Positions 16,404 through 25,752 of a stretch of 64,000 bases of DNA are shown piece by piece. Both the position numbers and the translations under genes were made by a program. Under the pieces are notes generated by a model. The model worked only from the letters and a program-made list of their open reading frames with translations, was not told where the DNA came from and searched no databases. Origin of the DNA: Renibacterium sp043789415 (GTDB lineage: Bacteria > Actinomycetota > Actinomycetes > Actinomycetales > Micrococcaceae); contig NZ_JBDLLW010000003.1 in the NCBI RefSeq assembly GCF_043789415.1, forward strand, positions 283,755-347,754, in the 5' to 3' direction. The stretch's first letter is position 1, and every line of letters begins with the position of its first letter.

Positions 16404-17282
16404 TTAGAGCCAGCCCATTGGATCAACTGTTTTGTCATTGACCATCACCTCGAAGTGCACGTGACATCCGGTAGAAGCACCGGTGGTTCCACTCAGCGCC
16501 ACGAGTTCTCCGCGACTCACCTTCTGCCCCACCTTCACCACGAGAGAACTGTTGTGGTTATAGGACGTCGATAAACCATTTCCATGATCGATCACCACCC
16601 GGTTGCCACCGCCTCCGCTGTGCCAACCGGCGAAAGTCACAGTGCCACCAGCAGCTGCGAAAACATCGGTGCCGCAGGCTATCGCGAAGTCCTGTCCGGT
16701 ATGCAGTTCACCCATCGCCCCGGTCAGCGGATTGACTCGATAGCCGAAAGGTGAGGTGGGCACGAGCTTGGTCAAAGGAGCCGCCAGGCTTCCCTTGGCG
16801 GCGGCGGGGGTGACCTTTGCCGCCGAGACGCTCAGCGCCTCATGCAATTTGCTGTCCGGATCCAGGCTCCCGGTCGAGCCTGGGCGGCTGAAGCTCAATT
16901 CAGCAGTGGCATCCGCGGAAACCGCTGCGGAACTGCCTGCGCTGCTCTGGGCGGCGGCTGGGGCGAACGTCGCTGCGGTACCGGGCACCAGAACCGCCAA
17001 GGAGAGCGACGCCGCAGCGAGCACCAAGCCGCTGCGCTGCGCGATCTTGGGGGATCTGAGTGCCGTGGCTTTGCGAACGTCCGTGCTGAGCGCGGCGCTG
17101 CGGCGGCCACGAGTCGGAACGGGCGCCGACGGCATCGGAAGGATCTCGGGGCTCAGCTCGACGCGCTGACGAGCGCGGCGAGCGGCGTCTCGCGGCCTGC
17201 TCTGAAGTTCGATTGAGGGCGCTGCGAGGGCTTCTCGAGCAGCACTACGCCTGCCGTGCTGTTGTGGTGCTGAAACGCTCAA
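16404..17282 (-). CDS. secreted M23 family metallopeptidase
   Basis: This 292-residue protein is a lysostaphin-type peptidase that cuts peptidoglycan cross-bridges. It has a basic, Arg-rich N-terminal cytoplasmic tail (about 1-80), one membrane or signal segment (about 84-105), a linker, and the M23 domain at about 175-292. Zinc ligands are His194 and Asp198 (HTGQDF) and His276 in CHVHFEV; His274 is the catalytic partner. The start appears to be TTG 17282, about 11 bases after GAGAGG. The second c-di-AMP riboswitch sits immediately upstream. The long cytoplasmic tail is unusual for a simple signal peptide and may reflect a misplaced start. Confidence 0.88.
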   Translation of the reverse strand: MSVSAPQQHGRRSAAREALAAPSIELQSRPRDAARRARQRVELSPEILPMPSAPVPTRGRRSAALSTDVRKATALRSPKIAQRSGLVLAAASLSLAVLVPGTAATFAPAAAQSSAGSSAAVSADATAELSFSRPGSTGSLDPDSKLHEALSVSAAKVTPAAAKGSLAAPLTKLVPTSPFGYRVNPLTGAMGELHTGQDFAIACGTDVFAAAGGTVTFAGWHSGGGGNRVVIDHGNGLSTSYNHNSSLVVKVGQKVSRGELVALSGTTGASTGCHVHFEVMVNDKTVDPMGWL

Positions 17283-17307
17283 AGAGCCAGTTTCCTCTCT
17301 TGAATCA

Positions 17308-17455
17308 CTTGCGAGGTTAGCTGTCGGATTCGGATCTAGAGAGCGATCCGGCCTTCGGTCTTTCGTTGCTTACGCTTGCTTTGACCGAAGACTTCACCCC
17401 AAGACCGGTTATTCAACCGGCCGGTAATGGTTCCCCCGTCCTTGCCTGAACTGCT
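17308..17455 (-). ncRNA. c-di-AMP riboswitch (ydaO/yuaA type), second copy
   Basis: The minus strand shows GACGGGGGAACCATT, CTTGGGGTGAAGTC, and CCGAATCCGACAGCT followed by AACCTCGCAAGTG. The conserved blocks match those of the first copy, with different variable stems. It ends about 25 bases before the M23 start. Boundaries are approximate. Confidence 0.93.
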
Positions 17456-17570
17456 TATTCTCCGCAACCAGAGGCAAGGCTCAGTGCTGGTTGGGATAAC
17501 GCCAAAAGATTACGGCGACGAAACTAAATCATACGTCATCGAGCAGTTTGATAACAATTCGTTATACGGC

Positions 17571-18269
17571 TCAGTCAATGGAGACAAAGACATGCACGGC
17601 GACTTCGGGCGGCAGCTCCAAGGCACCCTCCACACCGGGCACTCGAACCGAGATGTACTCCCCGACCTGCTCGAGTGAAATCCTCGCACCAGGTTTCAGC
17701 CCGGCCTCGTCGAGCTGACCGAGCAATTCCGGATCGACCTGGATCCGCTCCGAAAGCCTGCCAATGGTGACCTTGGAATCCGGAGTGTACTTCTCCATCG
17801 CAGAGACCATATTCACCACCCCGTCGGTGAACTCCCGCGCCTTGTGCCCGCCGAAGGACTCCAGCCCCGGAATCGGATTGCCATACGGTGAATCCTCCGG
17901 ATGCCCCAATAGCTCGAACAATTTGGCTTCGACCTGTTCGCTCATCACGTGCTCCCAGCGGCAAGCCTCTTCGTGCACATAGGCCCAGTCCAACTTGATC
18001 ACGTCGGAGAGCAAGCGCTCGGCGAGCCGATGTTTGCGCATCACGCTGGTGGCTCGTTCACGACCCAGCTCAGTGAGTTCGAGGTGCCGATCACCGGAGA
18101 CGATGACCAGACCATCTCGCTCCATTCGCGCGATGGTCTGCGATACGGTAGGCCCGGAATGATGCAATCGCTCAGCGATCCTCGCGCGAAGAGGCACAAT
18201 GAGCTCTTCCTCAAGCTCCAGAATCGCCTTGAGATACATCTCTGTAGTGTCGACTAAATCAGCAGTCAC
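17571..18269 (-). CDS. ideR: iron-dependent DtxR/IdeR family repressor
   Basis: This 232-residue regulator belongs to the DtxR/IdeR family, which binds Fe2+ and represses iron uptake genes. The N-terminal winged helix (DLVDTTEMYLKAILELEEE, GPTVSQTIARMERDGL) is followed by the metal-binding dimerisation domain with HRLAERLL, HEEACRWEHVMS and the Cys/His/Glu ligand set (for example Glu, Cys and His in EEACRWEH). The C-terminal SH3-like domain spans about 150-232. The start is GTG 18269. A likely iron box lies upstream of the siderophore-interacting gene at 39643, a plausible target. Confidence 0.93.
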   Translation of the reverse strand: MTADLVDTTEMYLKAILELEEELIVPLRARIAERLHHSGPTVSQTIARMERDGLVIVSGDRHLELTELGRERATSVMRKHRLAERLLSDVIKLDWAYVHEEACRWEHVMSEQVEAKLFELLGHPEDSPYGNPIPGLESFGGHKAREFTDGVVNMVSAMEKYTPDSKVTIGRLSERIQVDPELLGQLDEAGLKPGARISLEQVGEYISVRVPGVEGALELPPEVAVHVFVSID

Positions 18270-18454
18270 CTGAATAACACCCCTTGCATCGCCGCCATAC
18301 GCTCAAAACCTATATCTAACTTATCCTGCCTGCTGAGTCGCAGAAAATCCTCAGCGCTCAAGCTGATGGCAGAATAAAGACAGCCACCTGTCCAAGACCG
18401 AACCTGCCCCTCACGCTGGGGCATCTTCGAACCTGTGCTTTTTGGGAGATCCAC

Positions 18455-19585
18455 GTGACCGACGCCCCCGCATTCCTCCGCATTCCGGCCGATCTGCTGC
18501 CTCAGGACGGCCGCTTCGGTGCCGGTCCGTCAAAAACCCGACCGGCACAGCTGGAAGCTCTGCAAGCCGCCGAACGAACCATTCTGGGCACCTCACACCG
18601 TCAGGCCCCGGTGAAGAACCTGGTGGGTGATATCCGCTCCGGACTGGCTGAATTCTTCAAAGCCCCCGAAGGATACGAAGTGGTCCTCGGGGTGGGCGGC
18701 TCTACGGCGTTCTGGGACGTCGCGACGTTCGGCCTGGTGGAAAGAAAAGCCCAGCACTTGAGTTTCGGCGAATTCGGCTCCAAGTTCGCAGCGGCCACCG
18801 ATAAAGCGCCATTCCTCGAGGCCTCCTCGATCATCACCTCGGCCCCAGGCAGCCGCCCCAGCCCGGTGGCGGAGCCCGGCGTCGACGTCTACGCATGGCC
18901 ACATAATGAGACCTCAACCGGCGTGGCTGCGAGCGTGCAACGCGTCACTGGCGGCGATCAAGGCTCGCTCACCCTGATCGACGCCACCTCAGCGGCTGGC
19001 GGGCTCGCCGTGGAGATCGCCGAAAGCGATGTCTACTACTTCGCGCCGCAGAAGAATTTCGCTTCAGACGGCGGGCTCTGGCTCGGGCTATTCTCCCCCG
19101 CTGCTCTGGAGCGAGCCGCACGGATCAACGCAAGCGAACGCTGGATCCCCGATTTCCTGAACCTGCAGACCGCAATCGATAACTCCCGGCTGAACCAGAC
19201 TTACAACACGCCTTCACTTACCACTCTGGTGACTCTCAATGAGCAGGTGCGCTGGCTCAACGGGCAGGGCGGTCTGGACTTCGCGACCGCTCGCACCGCG
19301 GACTCCGCGCAACGGATCTACTCATGGGCAGAGGCTTCGGCGGTGGCCAGTCCTTTTGTCAGCGATCCGGCAGACCGTTCGCGGGTGATCGCGACCATTG
19401 ACTTCGCAGATTCGATCGATGCGACGGCTCTCGCGAAAACCCTGCGCGCCAACGGCGTCGTGGACGTCGAGCCCTACCGGAAACTCGGCAGGAACCAACT
19501 CCGGATTGCCACCTTCGTGGCCATCGAGCCGGAGGACGTGACTGCCCTGACTCGGTGCATCGACTATGTGATCGAGAACTCCTGA
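18455..19585 (+). CDS. serC: phosphoserine aminotransferase, mycobacterial type
   Basis: This 376-residue PLP enzyme converts 3-phosphohydroxypyruvate and glutamate to phosphoserine and 2-oxoglutarate in serine synthesis. The N-terminus IPADLLPQDGRFGAGPSKTR is distinctive of the actinobacterial form. The PLP-binding Lys is expected in YFAPQKNFASDGG. It is divergent from ideR and ends at a strong bidirectional terminator. It is a cytoplasmic housekeeping gene with full family length. Confidence 0.95.
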   Translation: MTDAPAFLRIPADLLPQDGRFGAGPSKTRPAQLEALQAAERTILGTSHRQAPVKNLVGDIRSGLAEFFKAPEGYEVVLGVGGSTAFWDVATFGLVERKAQHLSFGEFGSKFAAATDKAPFLEASSIITSAPGSRPSPVAEPGVDVYAWPHNETSTGVAASVQRVTGGDQGSLTLIDATSAAGGLAVEIAESDVYYFAPQKNFASDGGLWLGLFSPAALERAARINASERWIPDFLNLQTAIDNSRLNQTYNTPSLTTLVTLNEQVRWLNGQGGLDFATARTADSAQRIYSWAEASAVASPFVSDPADRSRVIATIDFADSIDATALAKTLRANGVVDVEPYRKLGRNQLRIATFVAIEPEDVTALTRCIDYVIENS

Positions 19586-19606
19586 ACCTCAGCTCTTTGA
19601 ATTAAA

Positions 19607-19645
19607 GGCTGTGGCCGAGCCGCTGAGAGCGACTCGGCCACAGCC
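19607..19645. terminator. bidirectional terminator between serC and DUF3027 gene
   Basis: The arms GGCTGTGGCCGAG and CTCGGCCACAGCC form a 13-base-pair stem with a 13-base loop. It lies 22 bases past the serC stop and 27 bases before the convergent gene end. Confidence 0.8.
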
Positions 19646-19671
19646 TCGCGAAATATTCAGCTGGCAGCTAT

Positions 19672-20238
19672 TCAGTTAGCGGAACCCTCCGTTTTCGGAG
19701 CATCCGTTTCCTGCTGAGCTTCATCAAATTCGGCGTGATCCTCGACAGGCTCGACATCGTCGAATTCGGGGGCAGAGCCCTCAGGAAGAACCGGCTCAGC
19801 CTCTGCGGCCTGGACCGCGGAGTCCGCAGGCTGGGGCTTCTCCGCAGCAGCCGCTTCGTCTTCCGGACGGACCCGTTCCGACCAGGGCAGCCATTCCGGG
19901 GCGAGCACCGAGTCATCGGTGGGCAGCAAGCCAACTTCACTGACCGTCACGATCTTGGTTCGTGGTGCTCGGGTGACCACGGCGAACCACTGCCAGCCCC
20001 GGTAACCATCTTTGGTGCATTCAAAAAGATGCGTCGCCACTCGCTCACCTTCGCTGCGCACGGCAAGGTGAGAGCCGAGCTGATCCGGCTTGGCGATCGA
20101 GAGGATTTCCTGCTTCGCCACCTCAACGGCGGCAGCCAGCACAGCGTCCGGTTTAGCTGTGCGCCACACCGGAACCCCGAAACGATGGGCGGCCTTTGCG
20201 ACCACCTTGGTCTCGGCGGTCTCAGGCATCGAGATCAT
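19672..20238 (-). CDS. DUF3027 family protein
   Basis: This 188-residue protein has a DUF3027 core (KPDAVLAAAVEVAKQEIL, GYRGWQWFAVVTRAPR, VSEVGLLPTDDSVLAPEWLPW) found across actinobacteria and of unknown function. The last 60 residues are a Glu/Asp/Ala-rich, probably disordered tail. The start overlaps the end of the cold-shock gene: ATG 20238 and in-frame ATG 20229 are both possible, and overlap points to translational coupling. The two genes form one operon. Confidence 0.88.
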   Translation of the reverse strand: MISMPETAETKVVAKAAHRFGVPVWRTAKPDAVLAAAVEVAKQEILSIAKPDQLGSHLAVRSEGERVATHLFECTKDGYRGWQWFAVVTRAPRTKIVTVSEVGLLPTDDSVLAPEWLPWSERVRPEDEAAAAEKPQPADSAVQAAEAEPVLPEGSAPEFDDVEPVEDHAEFDEAQQETDAPKTEGSAN

Positions 20239-20605
20239 TGGCGACGGCGCGCAGCACCGCAGCCACCTTAGAGCCGCTGGTTTTATCCGGATACTTGCCC
20301 TTTTGCAGGCCGTTGGCGGTGTGCTCGAGCAGCTTGATCAGGTCCTCGACGATCACAGCCATGTCTCCGGCCGGTTTGCGAGCCGCCTTGGCCACCGAGG
20401 GCGGTGCATCCAGAATGCGAACGCTTAGCGCCTGGGCACCCTTTTTACCATCGGCTACCCCGAACTCCATCCGGGTGCCGACTTTGATATCGCTCACCCC
20501 TGCGGGCAGCGCATTGGCGTGCAGGAAAACCTCCTGCCCGTCGTCAGACGCCAGGAACCCGAAGCCTTTTTCGTTGTCGAACCACTTCACCTTGCCGGTG
20601 GGCAC
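20222..20605 (-). CDS. cold-shock domain protein with C-terminal extension
   Basis: Residues 1-65 form a cold-shock domain with the RNA-binding motifs KGFGFLAS and EVFLHANAL. A typical CspA is about 67-70 residues, whereas this protein is 127. The extra half (PPSVAKAARKP to the end) looks helical. This two-part form is common next to DUF3027 genes in actinobacteria. It probably acts as an RNA chaperone or in a related nucleic-acid role. It is the first gene of a pair with DUF3027, which it overlaps by 17 bases. Confidence 0.92.
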   Translation of the reverse strand: MPTGKVKWFDNEKGFGFLASDDGQEVFLHANALPAGVSDIKVGTRMEFGVADGKKGAQALSVRILDAPPSVAKAARKPAGDMAVIVEDLIKLLEHTANGLQKGKYPDKTSGSKVAAVLRAVANDLDA

Positions 20606-20679
20606 GTTACTTACCTCTTCATACTCAATAGTTTGTCCTTAATAGGTTAGCTGCTTTACCCGCTGTTAACGTTAAGCGC

Positions 20680-20913
20680 ATGACACAGACCCAGCCCGAG
20701 CCATCAGCGATCTGGTGGCGACTGCTCAACCTAGTAGCCCTCTTGCTCGCTGTACTCGGCTTCGGCGTACTGAGCTACTTGGTAGCGGTACGGCTCTCCG
20801 GCGGCGAATCCTGGCCCGTGCTGAACTGGATCGTGATGTACAGCCTGCCCGCCGCCTTCATCCTGCTCGGCCTGTCGATCATTCACGCAATACGTCGTAG
20901 ACGCCGACTCTAG
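20680..20913 (+). CDS. small membrane protein, two predicted segments
   Basis: This 77-residue protein has two hydrophobic segments, about 14-36 and 47-68, then a short basic tail (IRRRRRL). No domain is recognised. It is divergent from the cold-shock gene. Length and codon use fit a real gene in this genome, but the function is unknown. Confidence 0.6.
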   Translation: MTQTQPEPSAIWWRLLNLVALLLAVLGFGVLSYLVAVRLSGGESWPVLNWIVMYSLPAAFILLGLSIIHAIRRRRRL

Positions 20914-20960
20914 AGGACTCCGGCTGTAGCTCAGGCTCAGTTGCGAGTAGCTTTAGAAGG

Positions 20961-23315
20961 ATGTCCTCCATTCGAGCACTCAGCCAGGAGCTGGCCTCTC
21001 GCAGCGACGCCGCGCTGCGAGAGCTTTTCACTGCGCGGCCGGATCTGGTCTCTCCTCCGGTACCTGACTTCGCGGCCCTGGCGGCCCGGGCCTGCGCCAG
21101 GATCAGTGTGCAGCGAGCGCTCGACGCCCTGGACAAACCTCATCTGCAAGTCCTGGAAGCCGTTCTGGTGGAAGTAGATCGAAGCAACACCGGACAGCTC
21201 AGCGCCAGCCAACTGGCTCCCTTGATCGCGGGGCTTTCCAAAACCGGGCTGGAGAAGATTCTCCGCAAGCTCAATTCCTTGGCCCTGCTCTATCGAAGCG
21301 GCACCGGTTATCTGCCGGTGGGAAGTCTCTACGAAGTGATCGGTCCGCATCCCGCTGGCCTGGGCCGCAGCTATCGCGAGCTGCAACGCTCAACCCTCGA
21401 CTGGATGCAGCACAGCGTGACCCGGCTCGGGCTGGGCTCCGAGGGTAGCGAGCCACCGAACCCCGCTCAAACCCTAGCTGCCCGCTTCGATCAAGCAGGC
21501 TGGTGGCAGGAATTGCTTGGCCGGGCACCGGAGAAGACCACGGAACTGCTCTCCAGGTTCGATGACGGGCCGCTGGGCCTGATGCCGAGGACCTCCCGGG
21601 TACATCGAACCGAGAAAACCGGACAGCCACCGAGTGCCTTGGATTTCCTGCTCTCCGAAGCAGTTTTGGTCCCTCTCGATGCGGAGCACGTTGAATTGCC
21701 CCGCGAAGCGGGCATGGCGCAACGCGGTGGAAAGCTGCTGGCTGATTTCGCCCCCAAGCCTGAGCCAGCTCTGGAGATACCCGTCAGCACGGCACGTCGA
21801 GACAATGCCGCGCTCGGTTCCATCGCTGAAGTACTGCGCGAAATCGGAGCCCTTCAGGAAGCCATCGATGAACAGCCATTGCCGACGCTTCGCAGCGGAG
21901 GCGTCGGCACCCGGGCTCTTCGCCCGCTCGCCCAAGGGCTGGAGATCGAGCAGGGTCGGCTTTCGCTGTTGCTCGAACTGAGCGCAGCAGCCGGATTGAT
22001 CCATCTGGACGCAGACACCTCGACCTGGCTTGCCGTCTCGGGCTCCTGGGAATTGCCACGCGAGCAGCAGTGGTTGCTGCTGGCGCAGGGCTGGCTCCAG
22101 CTGGAACGCGCTCCAGCCTTGGTGGGAGCACCGCTGCCCGGCGGCCAGGGCACGATCAATCTGCTGGCCGCTGAGGCCCGCCGTACGGATGCCCCACAGC
22201 TACGGCTCTTGCTGCTGCGCACCCTCGAGGCGTTGACGCCGGCGTCCCAAACCGGAGAAACAGCGGCAATAGAGCCCGATTCGCTCTTCGCTCGGGCTCG
22301 CTGGGAGCGCCCGCGGCTCTGGCGCCGGATGCACCGGCTGGCCGGGGGGATGCTCGCCGAGGCAGAGCTGCTCGGCCTCACTGGAAGTGGCGCTCTCACC
22401 GAGTTCGGTCGCTCCTTCAGCCTTGGGCAGTTCGACCAGGCGGCGCGCGGTCTGGCGGCGCAACTCCCCGCCGCCATCGACAAAGTCTTATTGCAGGGCG
22501 ATCTGACAGCGGTGGCTCCGGGCTTCCTGGAACCCTCGCTGAGCACCGAACTCGCTCTGCTGGCCGAACGGGAAGGCCAGGGGCCTGCCACTACCTACCG
22601 ATTTTCAGCGCAGAGCGTGCGGAGGGCACTCGACGCCGGGCGGGAGCCGCAGAGCATCGTCGATTTCCTCGCTGCGCATAGCAGCACAGCGGTTCCGCAA
22701 CCGCTGGAGTACTTGATTCGGGATACCGCTGTCCGGCACGGGACGCTCCGGGTTGAAGCCGTGAGCAGCATCCTGCGCAGTTCCGATGAGGTCCTGATCA
22801 CGGCCTTGCTTCATGAGCCAGCGCTTGCCGCCCTCGGCGTACGAGAACTCGCTCCGGGGATTCTGAGTAGCCAGGCCAGTACCAGCGAACTAGCCAGGGC
22901 GATGCGGCAACTGGGTTACGCCCCCGTGCTGGAGGGCGCGGGCGACGTCGTGAGAAGCACCCGGCCGAAGGCTACCGTGGCCCTGCCTCCGTTGGAAGAA
23001 CCGCTTGAGGCCGACCACACCGTCCAGCTCAAGGCACTACGCAGTAAACCGGCCGGAGTTCCGGCAAATTCCGCGGTGGTCCCGCAGCTCAGCATAGAAA
23101 CGCTACGCGAGGCGATCAGGAACCGGCACTCGGTGCGGCTGACCGTGGTGGATTCCTCCGGGAATCCGGAGCGCTTGGAACTTGTTCCACAGGCGGTGAA
23201 CAACGGCCGGGTACGCGTCTTTGACCCGAGCCGCGAAACGGAACGGGTGATCTCAATCCACCGGATCGTGGATGTGGACATCATTCAAGAAAACCTGACG
23301 AGGGAGTTGCAGTGA
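20961..23315 (+). CDS. helicase-associated protein, partner of XPB helicase
   Basis: This 784-residue protein is the large actinobacterial protein encoded directly before the XPB helicase. It is annotated in related genomes as a helicase-associated or helicase C-terminal domain-containing protein. It carries no Walker motifs. The N-terminus is helical and resembles winged-helix DNA-binding regions (SSIRALSQELASRSD). The final 60 residues (LVPQAVNNGRVRVFDPSRET) look like a WYL-type domain. Its stop codon overlaps the next start codon (GTGA), so the two are translated together and likely form a complex acting on DNA. The exact role is unknown. Confidence 0.85.
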   Translation: MSSIRALSQELASRSDAALRELFTARPDLVSPPVPDFAALAARACARISVQRALDALDKPHLQVLEAVLVEVDRSNTGQLSASQLAPLIAGLSKTGLEKILRKLNSLALLYRSGTGYLPVGSLYEVIGPHPAGLGRSYRELQRSTLDWMQHSVTRLGLGSEGSEPPNPAQTLAARFDQAGWWQELLGRAPEKTTELLSRFDDGPLGLMPRTSRVHRTEKTGQPPSALDFLLSEAVLVPLDAEHVELPREAGMAQRGGKLLADFAPKPEPALEIPVSTARRDNAALGSIAEVLREIGALQEAIDEQPLPTLRSGGVGTRALRPLAQGLEIEQGRLSLLLELSAAAGLIHLDADTSTWLAVSGSWELPREQQWLLLAQGWLQLERAPALVGAPLPGGQGTINLLAAEARRTDAPQLRLLLLRTLEALTPASQTGETAAIEPDSLFARARWERPRLWRRMHRLAGGMLAEAELLGLTGSGALTEFGRSFSLGQFDQAARGLAAQLPAAIDKVLLQGDLTAVAPGFLEPSLSTELALLAEREGQGPATTYRFSAQSVRRALDAGREPQSIVDFLAAHSSTAVPQPLEYLIRDTAVRHGTLRVEAVSSILRSSDEVLITALLHEPALAALGVRELAPGILSSQASTSELARAMRQLGYAPVLEGAGDVVRSTRPKATVALPPLEEPLEADHTVQLKALRSKPAGVPANSAVVPQLSIETLREAIRNRHSVRLTVVDSSGNPERLELVPQAVNNGRVRVFDPSRETERVISIHRIVDVDIIQENLTRELQ

Positions 23316-24967
23316 CCGATGGACCGCTGATCGTGCAGAGCGATAAAACCGTGCTGTTGGAGGTCGACCATCCGGACTCCACAGAAGCCCGGCACGCGAT
23401 CGCCGCCTTCGCCGAATTGGAGCGCGCCCCCGAACATGTTCACACCTATCGGCTCACTCCGCTCGGCCTGTGGAACGCCCGCGCCGCAGGGCTGGATGCC
23501 GAACAAGTGCTGGATACCCTGCTGAAGTACTCACGCTTCCCGGTGCCGCACTCCTTGCTGCTGGACATCGAGGAGACGATGAGCCGCTACGGCAGGCTGC
23601 GGCTGGAAAAGGACCCGGTTCATGGCCTCGTGCTGCGCACCGATGACTTCCCGGTGCTCGAAGAGGTGATCCGGGCCAAGAAGATCGGCGATTTATTAGG
23701 GCCGCGCATCGACCCGATGACCGTCGTGGTGCATTCTTCGCAGCGCGGTGCGCTCAAGCAGCTGCTGCTGAAGATCGGCTGGCCCGCCGAGGACCTGGCC
23801 GGGTATGTCGACGGCACTCCGCACCTGATCGCTTTGAACGAGTCCACCGGCGAGAACGGCTGGGCGCTTCGCCCGTACCAGAAGCTCGCGGTGGAGAATT
23901 TCTGGGCCGGTGGCTCCGGCGTCGTCGTGCTGCCCTGCGGGGCCGGTAAGACCCTGGTGGGGGCCGCCGCGATGGCGACCAGTGGCACCACCACGCTGAT
24001 CCTGGTGACCAACACGCTCTCCGCCAGGCAATGGCGGGATGAACTGCTCAAGCGAACCTCGCTCACCGAGGGCGAGATCGGCGAGTACTCGGGACAGGTG
24101 AAGGAAGTGCGCCCGGTGACGATTGCCACCTATCAGGTGCTGACCACCAAAAGGGGCGGGCTGTACCCGCACCTGGAACTCCTGGACGCGAATGACTGGG
24201 GCTTGATCGTCTATGACGAAGTCCACCTGCTGCCCGCTCCGATCTTCCGGATGACCGCCGACCTGCAAGCACGACGGCGTCTCGGCCTGACCGCGACCCT
24301 GGTCAGAGAAGACGGCCGAGAGGGCGAAGTCTTCTCATTGATCGGGCCGAAACGCTACGACGCGCCATGGAAAGACATCGAAGCTCAGGGCTATATCGCC
24401 CCCGCCGACTGCGTCGAGGTCAGGATCGACCTGCCCAAAGATGAACGGCTCGCCTATGCGATGGCCGAGGACGCCGATAAGTACCGGCTCTGCGCCACGA
24501 GCGAGAGCAAGACCGCGGTCGTCGAGGAGCTAGTCAAGCAGCATCACGAAGATCAGTTGCTGGTGATCGGGCAATACATCGATCAGCTCGACGAGATCGG
24601 CGAGCGGATCAATGCCCCGGTGATCAAGGGAGACACCCCGGTCAAAGAACGCCAACGACTCTTCGATGCTTTCCGGCGCGGGGAAGAGCACACCCTAGTG
24701 GTATCCAAGGTGGCCAATTTCTCGATCGATCTGCCCGAAGCCTCGGTGGCGATCCAGGTCTCCGGCTCCTTCGGCTCACGTCAAGAGGAAGCCCAGCGCC
24801 TCGGCCGCTTGCTCCGGCCGAAAGCGGATGGCCGTTCGGCAAGGTTTTACACCCTGGTCGCCCGAGATACCCTGGATCAGGATTTTGCCGCCCGGCGTCA
24901 GCGCTTCCTCGCCGAACAGGGCTACGCCTACCGAATTCTGGACGTCAAAGATCTTGCCAAGGACTGA
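23312..24967 (+). CDS. XPB-type DNA repair helicase
   Basis: This 551-residue protein is an archaeal/bacterial XPB-like 3'-5' helicase. Motif I is PCGAGKTLVG, motif II is VYDEVHLLPA, and TATLVREDGRE (motif III) and the later QEEAQRLGRLLR (motif VI) follow. The N-terminal 160 residues match the helicase-specific XPB damage-recognition region. The start is GTG 23312, overlapping the upstream stop codon. Likely role: DNA repair or remodelling together with the upstream partner. Gene order is conserved in many actinobacteria. Confidence 0.95.
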   Translation: MTDGPLIVQSDKTVLLEVDHPDSTEARHAIAAFAELERAPEHVHTYRLTPLGLWNARAAGLDAEQVLDTLLKYSRFPVPHSLLLDIEETMSRYGRLRLEKDPVHGLVLRTDDFPVLEEVIRAKKIGDLLGPRIDPMTVVVHSSQRGALKQLLLKIGWPAEDLAGYVDGTPHLIALNESTGENGWALRPYQKLAVENFWAGGSGVVVLPCGAGKTLVGAAAMATSGTTTLILVTNTLSARQWRDELLKRTSLTEGEIGEYSGQVKEVRPVTIATYQVLTTKRGGLYPHLELLDANDWGLIVYDEVHLLPAPIFRMTADLQARRRLGLTATLVREDGREGEVFSLIGPKRYDAPWKDIEAQGYIAPADCVEVRIDLPKDERLAYAMAEDADKYRLCATSESKTAVVEELVKQHHEDQLLVIGQYIDQLDEIGERINAPVIKGDTPVKERQRLFDAFRRGEEHTLVVSKVANFSIDLPEASVAIQVSGSFGSRQEEAQRLGRLLRPKADGRSARFYTLVARDTLDQDFAARRQRFLAEQGYAYRILDVKDLAKD

Positions 24968-25039
24968 ATACAGCTGGCGCAGAGCACACCAACATGTCGC
25001 ATTCAGGAAACTCCCAGCTAAATCGGCCATGATAGGGCT

Positions 25040-25750
25040 GTGAATAAAAACGAGCCCGAAGCGCGCCTGCTGGTTGTTGACGACGAACCCAATATTCGAG
25101 AGTTGCTGTCGACCTCTCTGCGTTTCGCCGGATTCAGCGTCGTGGCGGCGGGCAATGGCAAAGAGGCCTTAGCTGCCGCGGAGGAACGCAGCCCCGATCT
25201 GGCGGTACTCGATGTGATGCTGCCCGATATGGATGGCTTCACCGTCACCCGGCGGCTGCGCGCTGCGGGAAAGCATTTTCCCGTGCTCTTTTTGACGGCC
25301 CGGGATGACACCGACGATAAAGTCACCGGGCTCACCGTGGGTGGCGACGACTACGTCACCAAGCCTTTCAGCCTCGACGAGGTAGTGGCTCGAATCCGAG
25401 CCGTTTTACGGCGCACCAGACCACGGGATGACGACGACGCGATCATTCAGGTCGAAGATCTGGAGCTTGACGACGACGCCCACGAAGTGCGCAGGGGTCC
25501 TCATACGATCGAGCTCTCTCCCACCGAGTTCAAACTGCTGCGCTACTTGATGCTCAATCCCAATCGGGTGCTCTCCAAGACCCAGATCCTCGATCATGTC
25601 TGGGAGTACGACTTCAACGGAGATGCCTCGATCGTGGAATCGTACATCTCCTATTTGCGGCGCAAGGTCGATGCCGATCCTTCCTTGCCCGCCCTGATCC
25701 AGACCAAGCGCGGCGTGGGCTACGTTCTGCGAACCGCTGAAAAGCGTTAA
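25040..25750 (+). CDS. two-component response regulator, OmpR/PhoB type
   Basis: This 236-residue regulator has a receiver domain with Asp14-Asp15 and phospho-acceptor Asp58 (LDVMLPDMDG), and Lys at about 110 in TKPFS. A winged-helix output domain follows at about 135-232 (VLSKTQILDHVWEYDFNG, SYISYLRRKVD). The start is GTG 25040. It forms an operon with the histidine kinase two bases downstream. The target genes and stimulus are not shown. Confidence 0.95.
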   Translation: MNKNEPEARLLVVDDEPNIRELLSTSLRFAGFSVVAAGNGKEALAAAEERSPDLAVLDVMLPDMDGFTVTRRLRAAGKHFPVLFLTARDDTDDKVTGLTVGGDDYVTKPFSLDEVVARIRAVLRRTRPRDDDDAIIQVEDLELDDDAHEVRRGPHTIELSPTEFKLLRYLMLNPNRVLSKTQILDHVWEYDFNGDASIVESYISYLRRKVDADPSLPALIQTKRGVGYVLRTAEKR

Positions 25751-25752
25751 CT

